Source: Phytophthora hibernalis (lineage: Eukaryota > Oomycota > Peronosporomycetes > Peronosporales > Peronosporaceae). Taken from it: a stretch of DNA of 64,000 bases. Positions 32,372-43,718 of the stretch are shown here, piece by piece. A model generated the notes under the pieces. The model was not told where the DNA came from. It was given only the letters and a program-made list of their open reading frames with translations, and did no database searches. The translations under genes and the position numbers were made by a program. The stretch is from NCBI GenBank assembly GCA_012656075.1, contig JAAKBF010000046.1, positions 1 to 64,000 on the forward strand, in the 5' to 3' direction. The stretch's first letter is position 1; each line of letters begins with the position of its first letter.

Positions 32372-34728
32372 TTATTTTTGCGAGAACGGTAGGTGCAGTG
32401 CTTGATATAGGAAAGCAATTTCCATTGCACTCTCTTCCAACTGTTCCAGACGACCTCCGCCGCCGAAATGACCATCATCTTCGCTCATTTTCAGCAGCAT
32501 GAGGCGCTTGTCGCGCTTGGGTAACGAGGCTTGCACTTTGCGCATCTTGTATATCCACTTGGCAGGCTCCCAAAACTGCACACGTGTGTCATTCAAACTG
32601 CCGGTCACGAACATGGCAGGGTACACCTGGTTCTCGCGCACATTCTCGCATGGAGCGTACGATTGAATGTACTCGTGAGCCTTAGGCCCTCTCGGGTCGC
32701 CCCACTCGTCGTATTCGTGAACTGTCAGTGGTAGCGTTGGGTCCTGCATCGTAGCCAGAATATCCACAAAGGGCACCTTCATGACCAGAGCCTGGTAGAG
32801 ATGAGGGAACTCGTTTGCCACGTACCCCATGATGAGCCCACCGGCACTTACTCCTTTCCCAGCAAGTCGCTTTGGGTTCGTGAAGCCTGCATCTAGCAGG
32901 TGATGTGTGCACGACACATAGTCATCAAACGTGTGTCGCTTCTGCATGCCCTTGCCAGCTTGGTACCATTGCAGTCCCAACTCGCCACCACCACGCGCAT
33001 GGGCAAGCGCGATCACCCAGCCGCGCTCCAGCAAAATCAAATGCTCCAGCTCAAAGTCAGCTTCCAGATTTGTGCCGTAAGCCCCGTACCCGACAAGCAG
33101 TGTCGGGTTTTGTCCATTCAGTGTAATATCCCGGCGATGGATGAGGGTCAGCGGTATTTTCACACCAAGACTGCTCATACTGGGAACGTAGTATCGTTGG
33201 GATGTGTACTTCTCCGGTTCAAACGACGACTTCATCGTCTTGTTGCTAGTGTCGCGCTTGCGCTCTAGCTTCATTGAGCGATCCGTAAGCTCAGTCTTCT
33301 TAAGCACGTGCAGCTTTCTATTCTTCATATCATAATCGAAGACGATCTCGGGGACCAGTGGCGTGGACACTTGAAATCGTACGCGGTGCGCTTCATAATT
33401 TCGATTCACTCCAGGCAAAACGCGGCATATCTCGTGCTCTTTTGGCAACGGAATATAGTGAGGGACAGAGGTGTCAGCATCGCTCTGCTCGGCCAATGTA
33501 CACACTCGAATACGAGGCACACTGTTCACCCGTTCGTAAAGCACCAGGTACTTTTCGAATAGATCGACATCTTCAATTTTCACGTCTTCGTGCTCAGGCA
33601 CAAGAGTCTCCCACTGCCCAACCGAGGACGACTGCCACTTGGACGTCGCAATCTTGTAGTTGAGCGCACCATCGGCGTTCGTGACGATGTAAAATTGGCC
33701 AGCAGCATGATCTGCAAAGTACAGCGTGCCCACCTCTCGCGGCCGAAGCAGCTGAGGCTGTGCGTCCATGTCGTGGCCGTCCAGAGCGTAGATCTCAGAC
33801 GTGTTCTTGGAGTTGCAGTTGATGAGCACGAAGCGCGCGTCTTTCGTCTGCGAGACGTCCACGAAGAAGGCATCGTCCTGCTCCTCATAGAGCTTCATGT
33901 GGCAGTGAAAAGTATTACACATGAGTCATTTCTGAACTTCCCAAATTCAACTCTGAAGATCACGTCACGTACCAGAGCTTGCGCGTGTGTCGTCAGATCG
34001 TAACGGTAGACGGCAAACGGTCGTCCATTATCGTCCACCTTGGTGTAGTAAAAGAGCCTCTGCATGGAGCTCCACTCGACGTTTTTGACGCTGGAAACGT
34101 CCTCCAGCGTCTGCAACTCACCCGTTTGCAGGTTTTTCAGCACTGCGCGACACTCTTCGTTGTCGTTCTCCATCACCAGCAGCAGCTGCTTCGCGTCGGC
34201 GGAAATTTTCATGGCCGCCACGAACTGGAAGCCGTGATTAAGCGATGGCTCTACGTTCTGATTCAGCACCATCTCCTCTCTGGTTGAAGTTGCAGCATCT
34301 TCCGCATTGCGACAGCGGCGGTAATATACCGGAAAGTTTTCGCCCGGCGCTTGTTTCATAAAATACTCGTAATCGCCGATGCACTCGGGGATGCTAAAGT
34401 CTTCGCGCAACAGGCGGTTGCGCAACTCGACGTTGAGTGCGCGCTCCACTTTGCGAAATTTGGGCTTCGAGAGTTGATGCGACAGGTAATTGCGCTCCAA
34501 CTGCAAAAAAAAAAGAATTAGGCTATGCAACGCTCAAGACCTGCAAACGAAGCTCTGCACCTTGAGGAACTTTTGCAGACGCGGGTTCTCCGGATCCTTC
34601 AGCCACTCCCACGACGCGTCCACAGCGGAAAAGCATCCAAGATTCTGTCTGGGCCACGGAGAGACATGCAGACGAGCCGCAGAGGAACAACTCAGCGCCG
34701 TGCGAGCGAAGCGCGAGTGCAGCAGCAT
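32372..34728 (-). CDS. Oligopeptidase B / prolyl oligopeptidase-family serine peptidase
   Basis: S9A peptidases cut short peptides, oligopeptidase B after Arg or Lys, with a beta-propeller that screens substrate size. My model is 34728-34549, 34500-33973 and 33892-32372, with phase-0 introns of 48 and 80 nt (the second GTACGT...ATGAAG). After a start rich in Arg, Ser and Leu ('MLLHSRFARTALSCSSAARL'), the family block 'WEWLKDPENPRLQKFL' appears. Next are 'CIGDYEYFMKQAPGENFPVY' and the propeller 'LLYEEQDDAFFVDV' across the second junction. The catalytic Ser is in 'GKGVSAGGLIMG' (about 32848). The Asp is in 'VTGSLNDTRVQFWEP' (about 32588). The His is in 'DDGHFGGGGR' (about 32469). All three are present. 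The N-terminus has no acidic residue for the first 30 or so, so mitochondrial import is plausible. An in-frame upstream ATG exists at 34959. Confidence 0.88.
33893..33972 (-). other. Intron 2 of the oligopeptidase gene
   Basis: On the minus strand it runs GTACGTGACG...CACATGAAG, 80 nt, phase 0. Splicing joins 'TTHAQAL' to 'LYEEQDDAFFVDV', the expected propeller sequence. A stop codon inside the intron rules out read-through. Confidence 0.8.
34501..34548 (-). other. Intron 1 of the oligopeptidase gene (48 nt)
   Basis: On the minus strand it runs GTTTGC...a ten-T run then GCAG, with 'CCTAATTC' as a likely branch site. It is very short but contains stops, so it must be removed. Phase 0 joins 'FLKVQSF' to 'LERNYLSHQLSK'. 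Confidence 0.65.
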
Positions 34729-35187
34729 TTGACGCCTATCGAATCGTGGCCATGCATTTTGGTCGGCGGCAGCAGTTTCAGCCAATGAGAAGATGTGATG
34801 TGTACCACGTATCTGTACATTGCCGCTGCGATTGTGTTCTTCAGCTGATTTTTGTGATTTTGCGTCCTTTGTTTTCGCGTGGCCGACCGACGCTGGGACT
34901 ATTATTGCGTTCGCCGCCATCTGACGCGTGGCTTGTCTCGCCCATACTGAAGGGGTCAACTCTGTATCATATAGCCACCATCACGTCCACAACGGAGCCC
35001 TCGCGACGGCGATAAACAGAAAATCCTGTGGGTTTCACAAACCACAAACGTGTGTGCCACATCACTGTAGCCATCTCTGCGTACGCGGATTGGCCAATTT
35101 TGCGAAGGGGAGCAAAGCGGAAGCTGGAAAAAGGAGTTCGTTCACTCGCGCAGACGACAGCAAGTCGCTGTCTTCACTCGGAAACCC
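34729..35187. promoter_or_regulatory. Shared divergent promoter region, oligopeptidase and myosin
   Basis: This is 459 bp between divergent start codons. It has a CCAAT box in the plus sense near 34784 and a palindromic 'attggccaat' at 35089-35098, about 90 bp before the myosin ATG, which reads as CCAAT on both strands. No TATA element is obvious. A common control of the two genes is possible but not shown. Confidence 0.45.
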
Positions 35188-38100
35188 ATGGAGGGAATTA
35201 AGGTGCACCTACCCCGCCTCCCTGTCGCTCCAACATTGCCCCTGTCGCTTTTTGCGCTAATGCTAACCTTTTGCAGGTATTTGCGCCGGATGCCGAGCAC
35301 GTGTGGCTTCCAGGCGTGATCTGCGGCACTAGCAGCGACGGCAAGGGGCTCACAGTGCGTCTGGATGACGTAGTGGGTCCACGTGACGCGTCGGTGCTGG
35401 AGCTCATCCCGTCCGAGCGCGAACTCAAGGCGTTCGCGGGTTCGCAGCGTGCTGTGGACCTCACGGACGCGTCGGTGCTGGAGGCGCTTAGCGCAAAAAC
35501 ACGTCAGTCGAAATGGCGGACAACAAGCCGTCGCTGCCGCTGCAAAACACGAGCGAGAGCGCAAATGGGTTCGAGGATATGATCCTCATCGATCATTTGC
35601 ACGAAGCGTCCATCCTCTACAACCTGCGAAAGCGCTTCTTCAAGCAACTGCCATGTACGTTCCGCGAAGTGGCAGGTGATGAACTTTTTGCACTGACATT
35701 GGCAATTATATTTTATTTCGTTTACATCCACAATTAATTGTAGATACATACACTGGTCGGATCTGTATCGCAGTGAACCCGTACCAATGGTTGGATTTGT
35801 ACTCCAAGCCCATAATGGAGAAATTCAGTGATGGCAAACGCGAGAACAAACCTCCGCACGTCTACGCCGTGTCTATGGAGGCCTTTTTCAACATGAGACA
35901 AAAACAGGAAAATCAGAGCATTTTGGTCTCAGGGGAGTCTGGAGCTGGCAAAACAGAGACCACAAAGATCGTCATGAGCCACTTGGCAGCTTTGGCCACA
36001 AATTCCAACTCGAAAGTCATCCAGCAGATCATCCAGGCCAATCCGCTGCTCGAGTCGTTCGGTAACGCCAAGACGGTGCGCAACGACAATTCCAGTCGCT
36101 TCGGCAAGTTCACGGAGCTGCAGTTCACGATGGAGGGCCAACTGATTGGTGCCAGGTCCCGCACGTACCTACTGGAGAAGAGTCGCGTGACGACGCAGGC
36201 CCAAGGCGAACGCAACTTCCACATCTTCTACCAGCTGCTGGCACAACGCAAGAACTTCCCGGAGCTCGAGCTGGACATGGTGGACTCGTTCAAGTACGTG
36301 TCGGTCCAAGCAGAAGCCCCGGATGGGAGCGAAGAAGGCGACCTGAGCCGCACTCGAGAGGCTCTGGAGCTCGTTGGCATTGAACAGCCATTGCAGCAGG
36401 AGATTATCCAGATTCTGGGCGCTGTGCTGCATTTGGGAGAAACTGCGTTTACGACCCGCAACGGAGACGTGGACGCGTCGCAGTTAGTGGATCTCAAACA
36501 CTTTAGCGTGGCCTGTCGCCTTCTGGGCGTGGAGGTGGACGCGCTCGAGCGCGCGGTTTGCAACCGAAACGTCTTTGTGGGTCGCGAAGTGATCTTGAAG
36601 CCGATGACGCACGACCAGGCAGCAGATTGCCGTGACGCTCTGGCGAAAAGCCTGTACTCGAAGCTGTTCCTGTGGCTTGTGGAGCAAATCAACCAAACTA
36701 TTGGTGTCAAGACGAAGGGCGCTGGATCATTTATTGGCATTCTGGATATCTTCGGTTTCGAGCACTTCGAGACGAACTCGTTTGAGCAGTTCTGCATCAA
36801 CTACGCCAACGAGAAACTGCAGCAGAAGTTCGTGCAGGATGTGCTGAAGACGGTGCAAATCGAGTACGAAGAGGAGAACATCTCCTGGTCGCACATTACT
36901 TTCGCAGACAACCAGGACGTGTTGAATCTCATCGAAGGCCGCTTGGGTGTCATCAGTTTCCTGAACGAGGAATCGCTGCTGGCCACGGGTACAGATGCGT
37001 CGTTCGCGAGCAAGCTTGGAGCTGTGATGGAGAACAACCCGTTGCTGGAGACTCCGCGACTGAACAAGTGCGCATTCTCGGTCTACCACTACGCTGGAAA
37101 GGTGACCTACGACGCGACGGGTTTCCTCGACAAACACCGCGACGCCATTTTGCCGGACATCAAGCAGTGCATGAGCAAATCTTCGCTCAAGATCTTGTCG
37201 AAAATGTTCACGGACGATGTAAACGCCAGTAGCGGCAGCAGTGCGGCACCCTCGGCGCGTGGTAGGTCACGAAGCAGCAGTACTAAGAAGGGGGCACGCA
37301 CAAACGCGCCGCACCACAGTGGGCACGCAGTTCAAAGAAAGTCTGTCGCAGCTCATGGAAAAGATTGGGCTCACGGAGGTGCACTACGTACGCTGCTTGA
37401 AGCCGAACCCGCTCAAGAGTGCCAATTGCTTCTCGCACGGCGATATCGTGAGCCAGCTCCGCTGTGCTGGTGTTATCGAGGCTATCCGTGTGTCTCGTAG
37501 CGCGTATCCCAGCCGTATGCCGCACCTGGAGTGCGTCAAGAAGTTCCGCGTGCTGCAGACGGGTGCAGTTCCAACACAAGGCAAGTTTATCAGCGACTCG
37601 GACACGGAGCATATTAAATCACAGTGCGAAGAGATGATGGAGAAGCTTCTGCCAGGACGCAACATCCAGGACTACCAGGTCGGTCTTACGCGTGTATACT
37701 TCCGCGAAGGCGTTCTGGAAGAGTTGGAGACTAAGCGCGGCTGGGCGTTGCGCAAGTACGCCATTGTTCTGCAGAAGAATGTGCGCTGTTGGCTTATGCG
37801 TCGACGTTTCTTGCGGAAGAAACAGCAAATTGTCCTTATCCAAAAGTACTGGCGTCGTTATGTCGTGCACAAGCGATACTTGACGCTGCGCCGAGGTGTC
37901 GTACTCCTGCAGGCCCAAGGACGCGGTGTCTCGGCTCGCAAAATGTATCGCGTGCTCAAGTTCGACTATTGCATTGTGCGTTTCCAGGCCTATTGTCGCA
38001 TGCACACGGAGCGCCAGCGTTACCTCAAGAAATTGGCTGCCGTGAGAAGGCTGCAAGGATTTTTCCGGTTCTCCCTCTTGCGCCTTGTGTTCCTGCGTAA

Positions 38101-39459
38101 GATGGAGAAGGAAAAGGCGTACAAGGCGCTTGGTTCGAAGGTGGCTCAGTTACAGATGAAGTTGGACAGGAAACAGGTGCACACCGGAACGAAGATGTCA
38201 CCGTCAGGAAAGACTCGCACTCTCAGCCCATCAGACGTGCCGCATGCAGCAGGGCCCGGTAGTGATCGCGGGACTAACAGCAGTAGCTCGACCCGCGGCT
38301 CGATGCTTAACAGCCGATTCAGCGGCACTAGTGGCATTCTCGATGAAAGTCACGAAGTTATCACCGCGCTTCACGAAGAAAACGAGAAGCTGCGTCAGCA
38401 ATTAGAAAAACAGGAATCAGAGATTCAGCGACTCAAGACTGAAAATCGAACTCTGAAGAACTGGCAGCAGTCCAAGGAGGTCGGTGAGCAGGTGCAGAAG
38501 TTGGCACACCGTGACCAGGAAAGCAAGGATCTGACGTATCTGGCCGCGATTGAGACCGAGTACGAGAAGCTTCGCTCGTACATTTGTGAGACGCGCGAGC
38601 TGCCCACGGATATTGGCAGCATCACGCAAGCAAACAGCGCTGCAATGCCTGCTTCTACTGGCGGCCGCGGCTCGCTGACCTCGTTGGCGTCGGACAAGTC
38701 ACTCCTTGCTACTGCAGCGGCGAACGGTATCATGGACCAGAAATCGGCTGAGGCTCATCACCTGCTGCTGAAGAGTGCCGCGCGTATTGGACATGCCAAA
38801 AGCAAAGTGTCGAGCAAGGGCAATGCGCGTCGCGTCAAGGACCACTGGGAAGAGATCCGCAACTACCCGCCGCCGATGCACTACTCGTTGGGTTCTGTTC
38901 CATGGAAGCGGTTGCTTACGGACTGGGCGCAGGGCAACCCGAAGAAACTAGACTACATGACGCGATGGCTCAAGAATGTTTTGGACGGTGGCCCGATCGT
39001 ATCGGATACGTTCCCTATGGGTGTTGAGCTCAAGTACGTGACGCCGATGATGTTGGATGGATTTATGCAGCTTGTGATTCCCAAGCTGGCGGAGAGATCT
39101 GATGTCCAGGTGCACGTTCACACGAAGGAATTTATTGGAACGAGCATGCGGATCACCTTATCACAACTGGAGCAGGGCGGTGGCAGTCAGCGCACGTCGT
39201 CTAACCCCGCGTGGAGCGCGCTACCCCCATGGAGGTCGAGGACTTTCAGCGTATTTCGATCCTCGCCAACTCGAATAGCCGGAATTCAAGCAGTCGCATG
39301 TCAGCATCGACGATGAGTCTCTCGCCGATGGATTCAAGCTCAGCCATGTCATCGGGCAGCCCGAGCAGCTATCACCGCTCCAGCATATTCCGCTCGAGTC
39401 GTAGCAACCACAGCAGCGACCACAACCCGCGCAATTCGTTTTTCCATCGGAACAAGTAG
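35188..39459 (+). CDS. Unconventional myosin heavy chain (motor, IQ repeats, coiled coil)
   Basis: This is an actin-based ATP-driven motor. Exon 1 is only 'MEGIK' (35188-35202). Introns: 35203-35276; one of 59-68 nt ending at 35507 whose donor is unsure; 35655-35743 (GTACGT...TTGTAG); and 37262-37319. The head begins SH3-like ('VFAPDAEHVWLPGVICG'), then 'DMILIDHLHEASILYNLRK', the P-loop 'GESGAGKTETTK' (near 35933), switch I 'NDNSSRFGKF', switch II 'LDIFGFEHFETNSFEQF' (near 36742) and 'VHYVRCLKPNPLKSANCF'. About five to six IQ-type helices lie at 37740-38100. A Glu/Gln-rich coiled coil runs 38350-38530, followed by a conserved-looking C-terminal domain ('HWEEIRNYPPPMHYSLGSV' onward). The frame changes near 39200-39225 to reach a Ser-rich tail ending 'SFFHRNK' at 39459; whether by intron or indel is open. 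Read straight on, it would stop at 39316. Class not assigned. Confidence 0.88.
35203..35276 (+). other. Intron 1 of the myosin gene
   Basis: It runs GTGCAC...TGCTAACCTTTTGCAG, 74 nt, phase 0. It joins the five-codon first exon to 'VFAPDAEHVWLP'. The branch-like TGCTAAC is 9 nt before the AG. Confidence 0.75.
37262..37319 (+). other. Myosin intron at the loop-2 region
   Basis: It runs GTAGGT...TACTAAG...CCACAG, 58 nt, phase 1. Splicing joins 'SSAAPSAR' to 'VGTQFKESLSQLMEKIG', the normal motor sequence. Read without splicing, the frame shifts and stops at 37500. Confidence 0.8.
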
Positions 39460-40797
39460 AGCGAAGAGAGAGAACGAACATATCCAGGCAGGGCGAGTCT
39501 AGGCGCGCTGGTAAAGGCGCTGGGATCTACCGGGTGGCCGTCCTCGACGGAGGGTATGTGTTTAATGGTAGATTGGTTAGACGTCACGTGACACCTGGCT
39601 CGGTTTCGGTGGTGACGAGGAGGCTCAACCTTTTCGTCCAGCCAGAGCCATCAGGACACTAACAGAAGGAGGTAAACAAGACAGAATTCTCGCATGATGC
39701 AGGAGTGAGTGTTGGTTGCACATGTGTCCGCAATGATTGACGTGTCATCTCAGAAAACGTCAGAGCGAGGTTAGTCGTAACGATCATTTGTTCCGAGTTC
39801 GACTTGCTCCGGCCTTCGAGGACGGTTCGTATGTGGCTCAAGCGATAATGAAAGAGGTTGCGACTTCGGATCGTCGGCACAGCGTTCGTGTTTGACGGAA
39901 CTCGCCTCTGGACTGCAACGCAACTCGAATTTTGAGCCCCACGCTCGGTCGCCATTTGATAGCCGACTAAAGACTCGTGCGTGCGTTAGACAGCGCTGTC
40001 CTCTGGCCAGAAGAATGCGTCGGCGCCATCGACTCGTACTCATGAGTGCTGCCTACACAGCCTGCGATGAAGAAGTGATGTCGACGTTCAATCTTGCAGA
40101 GCCCTTGAAAAGCAGGAACAGGCTTCGGTGTCAGCGTGCGCCGTTGAAAATCGAATCGAGTGTCAATCTCACTTTTTCCAAGGTTCACGGTTTCGACTGT
40201 GCCATCCGTCTCGTCGGGGTCGATGACACTTGTGAAAACCTAAGTGAGCACATTCATTCGTGTCGGTGGTGGCTAATGCTTTCGAAATGGCTAACCAACT
40301 GCGCCTCACCGAGACATGCGTACGTCTCGATCTTGTGGGCTGCCACGGCGGCAACAAGTTGATTCCTGTCGGAGACTTGAACAAGGCCTCCGCTGGCCAC
40401 AGGCCTGGCAAATGAGCCCCGGTCACTTGAATCAGGCGCTGGTCAGCTTCACCGAAGGCTTTCGGCTTTCTGTGTTCATATTTCGTGGCGCTATCTGGAC
40501 TGCCACTAGCAACGGACCCATCAAAGGCGCGCTGCAGCCCGCAACAACTAGTGCCGAGCGCTTCAACTTCGACATCTACTGTCGATACGCTCGCCTTTGT
40601 CGAGCTCCCGGTAAAGTTGCGTGTCCGACTGCATATTGCGGAACGGAGCAGCCGATCCTGCTTGACTTGGTGTATGTGGCTCAGAGTCTCGACATATGTG
40701 TTGCCAACTAGTCTCCTATCACGCATGGGCTGTCCTAATGTCTTTGTCCTTGGTCCTCGCCTCGGAGATCACCGCCAGTCATTCCTCGATTCTCCTC
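39460..40797. other. Intergenic region with a coding-like but unassigned stretch
   Basis: No gene is firmly supported. Between about 40060 and 40700 both strands have long open frames, but none shows a domain. The plus frame 'SFVSVVANAFEMANQLRLTE' near 40258-40320, then 'DLVGCHGGNKLIPVGDLN', looks the most protein-like and may be a decayed gene. The last 100 bp or so hold the MYB gene's upstream region. Confidence 0.4.
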
Positions 40798-41529
40798 ATG
40801 GCGGCCATTGAAGCAGCACGAGCCTCGATCAACCTCTCAGTTGACACCACTGCATCCGCTGTCATGATTCTGAGCGCTACACCAACTGCCACGATGTCAA
40901 CTAAATCCAACACCGGCAAATCGATGACACACACGAGTCGAGCGGTGGGTGTCTGGTCTAGTGAGGAGCACGATCGCTTCCTCGAGGCGCTCAAAAAGTA
41001 TCCCCAGGGACCCTGGAAAGCTATCACCGAGCACATCGGCACTCGTTCAGTCCGGCAGGTGCAGACCCACGCACAGAAATACCAGGAAAAGGTATCTCGC
41101 CGACTTCACGGCATGCAAACCGGCAAAGCTATCCGTCTGCGTCGTGAGCACCGTATCGACCACGACGTTTTGGCGCTGCACACACTCATCAGTTTCCCAC
41201 CTGAACTGCGCAGCAAACACGTACGTCGAAGTCCCCATCACGAGGTGAAGCATACGCCAGTTGTAGCACCACCCGCGACTGGTACATCGCGCATGACTGT
41301 TGTGAATCCTCCTGCTGTGGTCAAAATGCCCCAGTTTCAACGCCCAACACTTACCCCAGTTGAGTTGGACGACACAAATTTCTGCCCCATCATGGATAGC
41401 GATGGATCTTCACCTTGCTCGGTAACATCATCTTTCCTGTTTGATGACTCGGTGTTCGCTCTCATGGATGCGGACGACCTACCGACGTTGAGCGAGTCGC
41501 TCGACTTCTTCATTGAGAATTTATGTTAA
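40798..41529 (+). CDS. SHAQKYF-class MYB transcription factor
   Basis: This is a single-repeat MYB protein that likely binds DNA in the nucleus. The repeat starts 'GVWSSEEHDRFLEALKKYPQ' (near 40945), continues 'GPWKAITEHIGTRSVRQ' and ends 'VQTHAQKYQEKVSRR', a variant of the SHAQKYF signature with Thr for Ser and Gln for Phe. The helices have the expected spaced Trp residues. The C-terminal part ('HDVLALHTLISFPPELRS', then an acidic 'FALMDADDLPTLSESLDFF') may be an activation segment. There is no intron. The start is uncertain: ATG at 40798 is my choice, ATG at 40894 ('MSTKSNTGKSMTHTSRAV') is nearly as likely, and 40696 is unlikely. Confidence 0.85.
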   Translation: MAAIEAARASINLSVDTTASAVMILSATPTATMSTKSNTGKSMTHTSRAVGVWSSEEHDRFLEALKKYPQGPWKAITEHIGTRSVRQVQTHAQKYQEKVSRRLHGMQTGKAIRLRREHRIDHDVLALHTLISFPPELRSKHVRRSPHHEVKHTPVVAPPATGTSRMTVVNPPAVVKMPQFQRPTLTPVELDDTNFCPIMDSDGSSPCSVTSSFLFDDSVFALMDADDLPTLSESLDFFIENLC

Positions 41530-41722
41530 TCGGCGTCTATTTGTTTGTACATACCAAGCTTTGCCCAAAAACCTTCGATTCGCGCTGGCAGGTACTTCGA
41601 AGTATATATGTACAGATCCTCATTTCATTTCCTCAACACTGTAAAGCTGCATACAAAGTTTCAACTCGGAAATAATTCGTTGGCGTGCTTGCACATATAT
41701 ATGTAATAGATGATGATTAAAT

Positions 41723-42119
41723 GAGACCCCCTGAAACAAAAGTTTACTTATCCCCATTTTCAATTTTTTTAAACCGAATCATTTTGAGCCTTCGGTTTCC
41801 TCATAGCACCCAGTAGAGCATAAGTAATGAGCTTCTGAAAAATGTGCCTCGCTCGAAATTTAAAAATGCATTTTTAGTTGATTATACTTGGGAAAATCTT
41901 GCGCGTCCAATGGATGAGCTATAAAAGAAGAAAAATAGATTTGATTGGCGAAAACGAGATAAGTAAACATTTGAATTGCTCCAGTTAGTGGGTGTAATTT
42001 TTTCAGACGCCCGTTTCTCGAAAGTTCGTTTAGGTACGAAATTGGGTGGCTCATCTTTGACCGCCGGTTTCTCGAAATCAGTAAAATGGGGATAAGTAAA
42101 CTTTTGTTTGAGGGGTCTC
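41723..42119. mobile_element. 397-bp MITE with 38-bp TIRs
   Basis: The TIRs are 41723-41760 ('gagaccccctgaaac' ... 'cttatccccatttt') and 42083-42119 in reverse complement, with one gap and one or two mismatches. The direct repeat AAAT is present at 41719-41722 and 42120-42123. There is no coding capacity. Inside, 'gtttctcgaaa' occurs twice (near 42009 and 42067). Confidence 0.85.
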
Positions 42120-42130
42120 AAATACAAATA

Positions 42131-42762
42131 CCGTATCGCAAGTGTCATATCCAGCAGATAAATTCACTGATTTTGCCTGCATGATTATCCCGTCATATAT
42201 GATAATCATATTTGCAACGGATTTGAGGGATATTATAACAAATGGTGGCCATTGAATGGGACAGATCTTCCGGACAAAAGGTCAAGTTGAAGTAAATCTG
42301 ATCGCATCACTGAATTCAGCGCGCAAAGGATCCCAGCGAAGTCCTACAAGATAATGCTCGAACCATGCGCGTGTGTGCGCCCGCGTGGGTAGGGAGGCAG
42401 CAAATGCTAGACAAGGTTGGTATCAAGCTAAACGTCGGCGTATTCAATGTTGTTAACAACATGGTCAACATTTTGCCCACTTCCTTTCCTAGCAGTTCAG
42501 GTTGTATAAGCGTTCAAAGACCAATCTGCAGCAAGCCCGATGTTTTGTGTCTTCCCTTGCTCATCGCGAACATGTGTAATGATATCGAGATAGAGTCTGA
42601 AGGTACTTGCGTTTCTGTCCAACTAAAGTGTCCTGGTTTGCTGTCCATCAATTTGGTGTCGGATATGACATTTGTTTTGAAGTATGACATTTTCTCTATT
42701 CTTATTGGCTAATTTGACGTGTCGGATACAACAAGTTGCTGGATATGACATTTGCGATACGG
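42131..42762. mobile_element. 632-bp TIR element with TA target site
   Basis: The 26-bp TIRs start 'ccgtatcgcaartgtcatat' at 42131-42156 and end at 42737-42762 in reverse complement, with one mismatch. TA flanks both sides (42129-42130 and 42763-42764), as in Tc1/mariner-type elements. The interior has no transposase; related words ('atatgacattt') recur near 42663. It starts only 11 bp after the previous MITE. Confidence 0.85.
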
Positions 42763-42771
42763 TAGGGCTCG

Positions 42772-43718
42772 TGCTAGTGGTACAAAACGGTCAGACATAG
42801 CCGTGCTAAGAGGTACAAATCAGGTACAAACTGTTTGTAACTATTATAGTACCAATACGTACAAAACGGTTTGTTTGTGTATAAACCATCTCTCTAAGTA
42901 CGTTTTATAGTTACCAAAACTTACCCTACCCGGAGAGATATTTAGACATATCATGTTCAAGCTTGCGCAAACAGCTCGCCGTGGCGTCCGTCCATTGGTC
43001 CATTAATACTGAGGCGAAGTTGTCTGAGCGCATTAAAAGACTTCATGGCTAGTGCTCGCGCGGCACAGTGCCTTCGAGCTACGCCATCTCTAGTGTATAC
43101 GAACATGTCATGGTAACAGTCTTGTAAAAACGTACGCCAGCATATATTTGTACAATCAAAGATGCATCTAACGAGAGGGGGCGGGTACGGGGGGCAGACA
43201 CTCACGCTGTTGCCTCTCGCCTGCAGACTTAGCGACGGCGCTGGGGGCGCCCCTCTCTCGCGTCGCTCGGGGGCCGCTTCGCGTCCTGCCCACCCCTTGC
43301 GCCTTACGCTAAGTCCTCAGCTTTGGACAGGCGCGGTGTCTAGGAAAAAGTAACTCATTGTGAGGGAAACTACTCCGGCCCACGCGCCGACCAATGCAGA
43401 CCTCCGCTTCGCTTCGGTTGCAAACGGTCTCTCTGAGGCCTCTTCATAGACATGAGTAAGCATTCATCACCTAGGTAATAATGGCATTAAGCGGTAGACG
43501 TACGAGCAGCAGAGGGAGCGGTGATGCGAGGAGTGTAGCGTCAGCCTCACGCGTACACCTCGGACGGAGGGGGCAACTGTGCGGAAAAGCGGGAGAATCG
43601 ATAATGAGTTGGGTGGCAGCCGCGCGCACAATTTTTTGGAAAAAAGAGTTTTGGTAATTTTCATAAATGACCAGTGTAAAATACTTTTGACCATTATTCC
43701 TGTTTTGTACCACTAGCA
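42772..43718. mobile_element. Possible 947-bp TIR element
   Basis: 'tgctagtggtacaaaac' at 42772-42788 is repeated in reverse complement at 43702-43718. The inner sequences diverge and no target duplication is clear. 'ggtacaaa' words recur near the left end. The interior (GC-rich at 43160-43350) has no supported gene. Confidence 0.5.

Noticed and set aside
36228..36800. Minus-strand open frame opposite the myosin motor
   Set aside because: It is the antisense shadow of a high-GC coding exon, with no domain of its own.
37241..37500. Frameshift mutation in the myosin motor
   Set aside because: A 58-nt intron with good donor, TACTAAG and acceptor restores the normal sequence in phase, so the gene is intact here.
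40169..40726. Minus-strand 185-codon open frame upstream of the MYB gene
   Set aside because: No domain, unusual composition, and a competing plus-strand reading. I leave the region unassigned.
42957..43353. Open frames in the GC-rich block between the MITEs and the hAT element
   Set aside because: Short, overlapping on both strands, and without recognisable domains.
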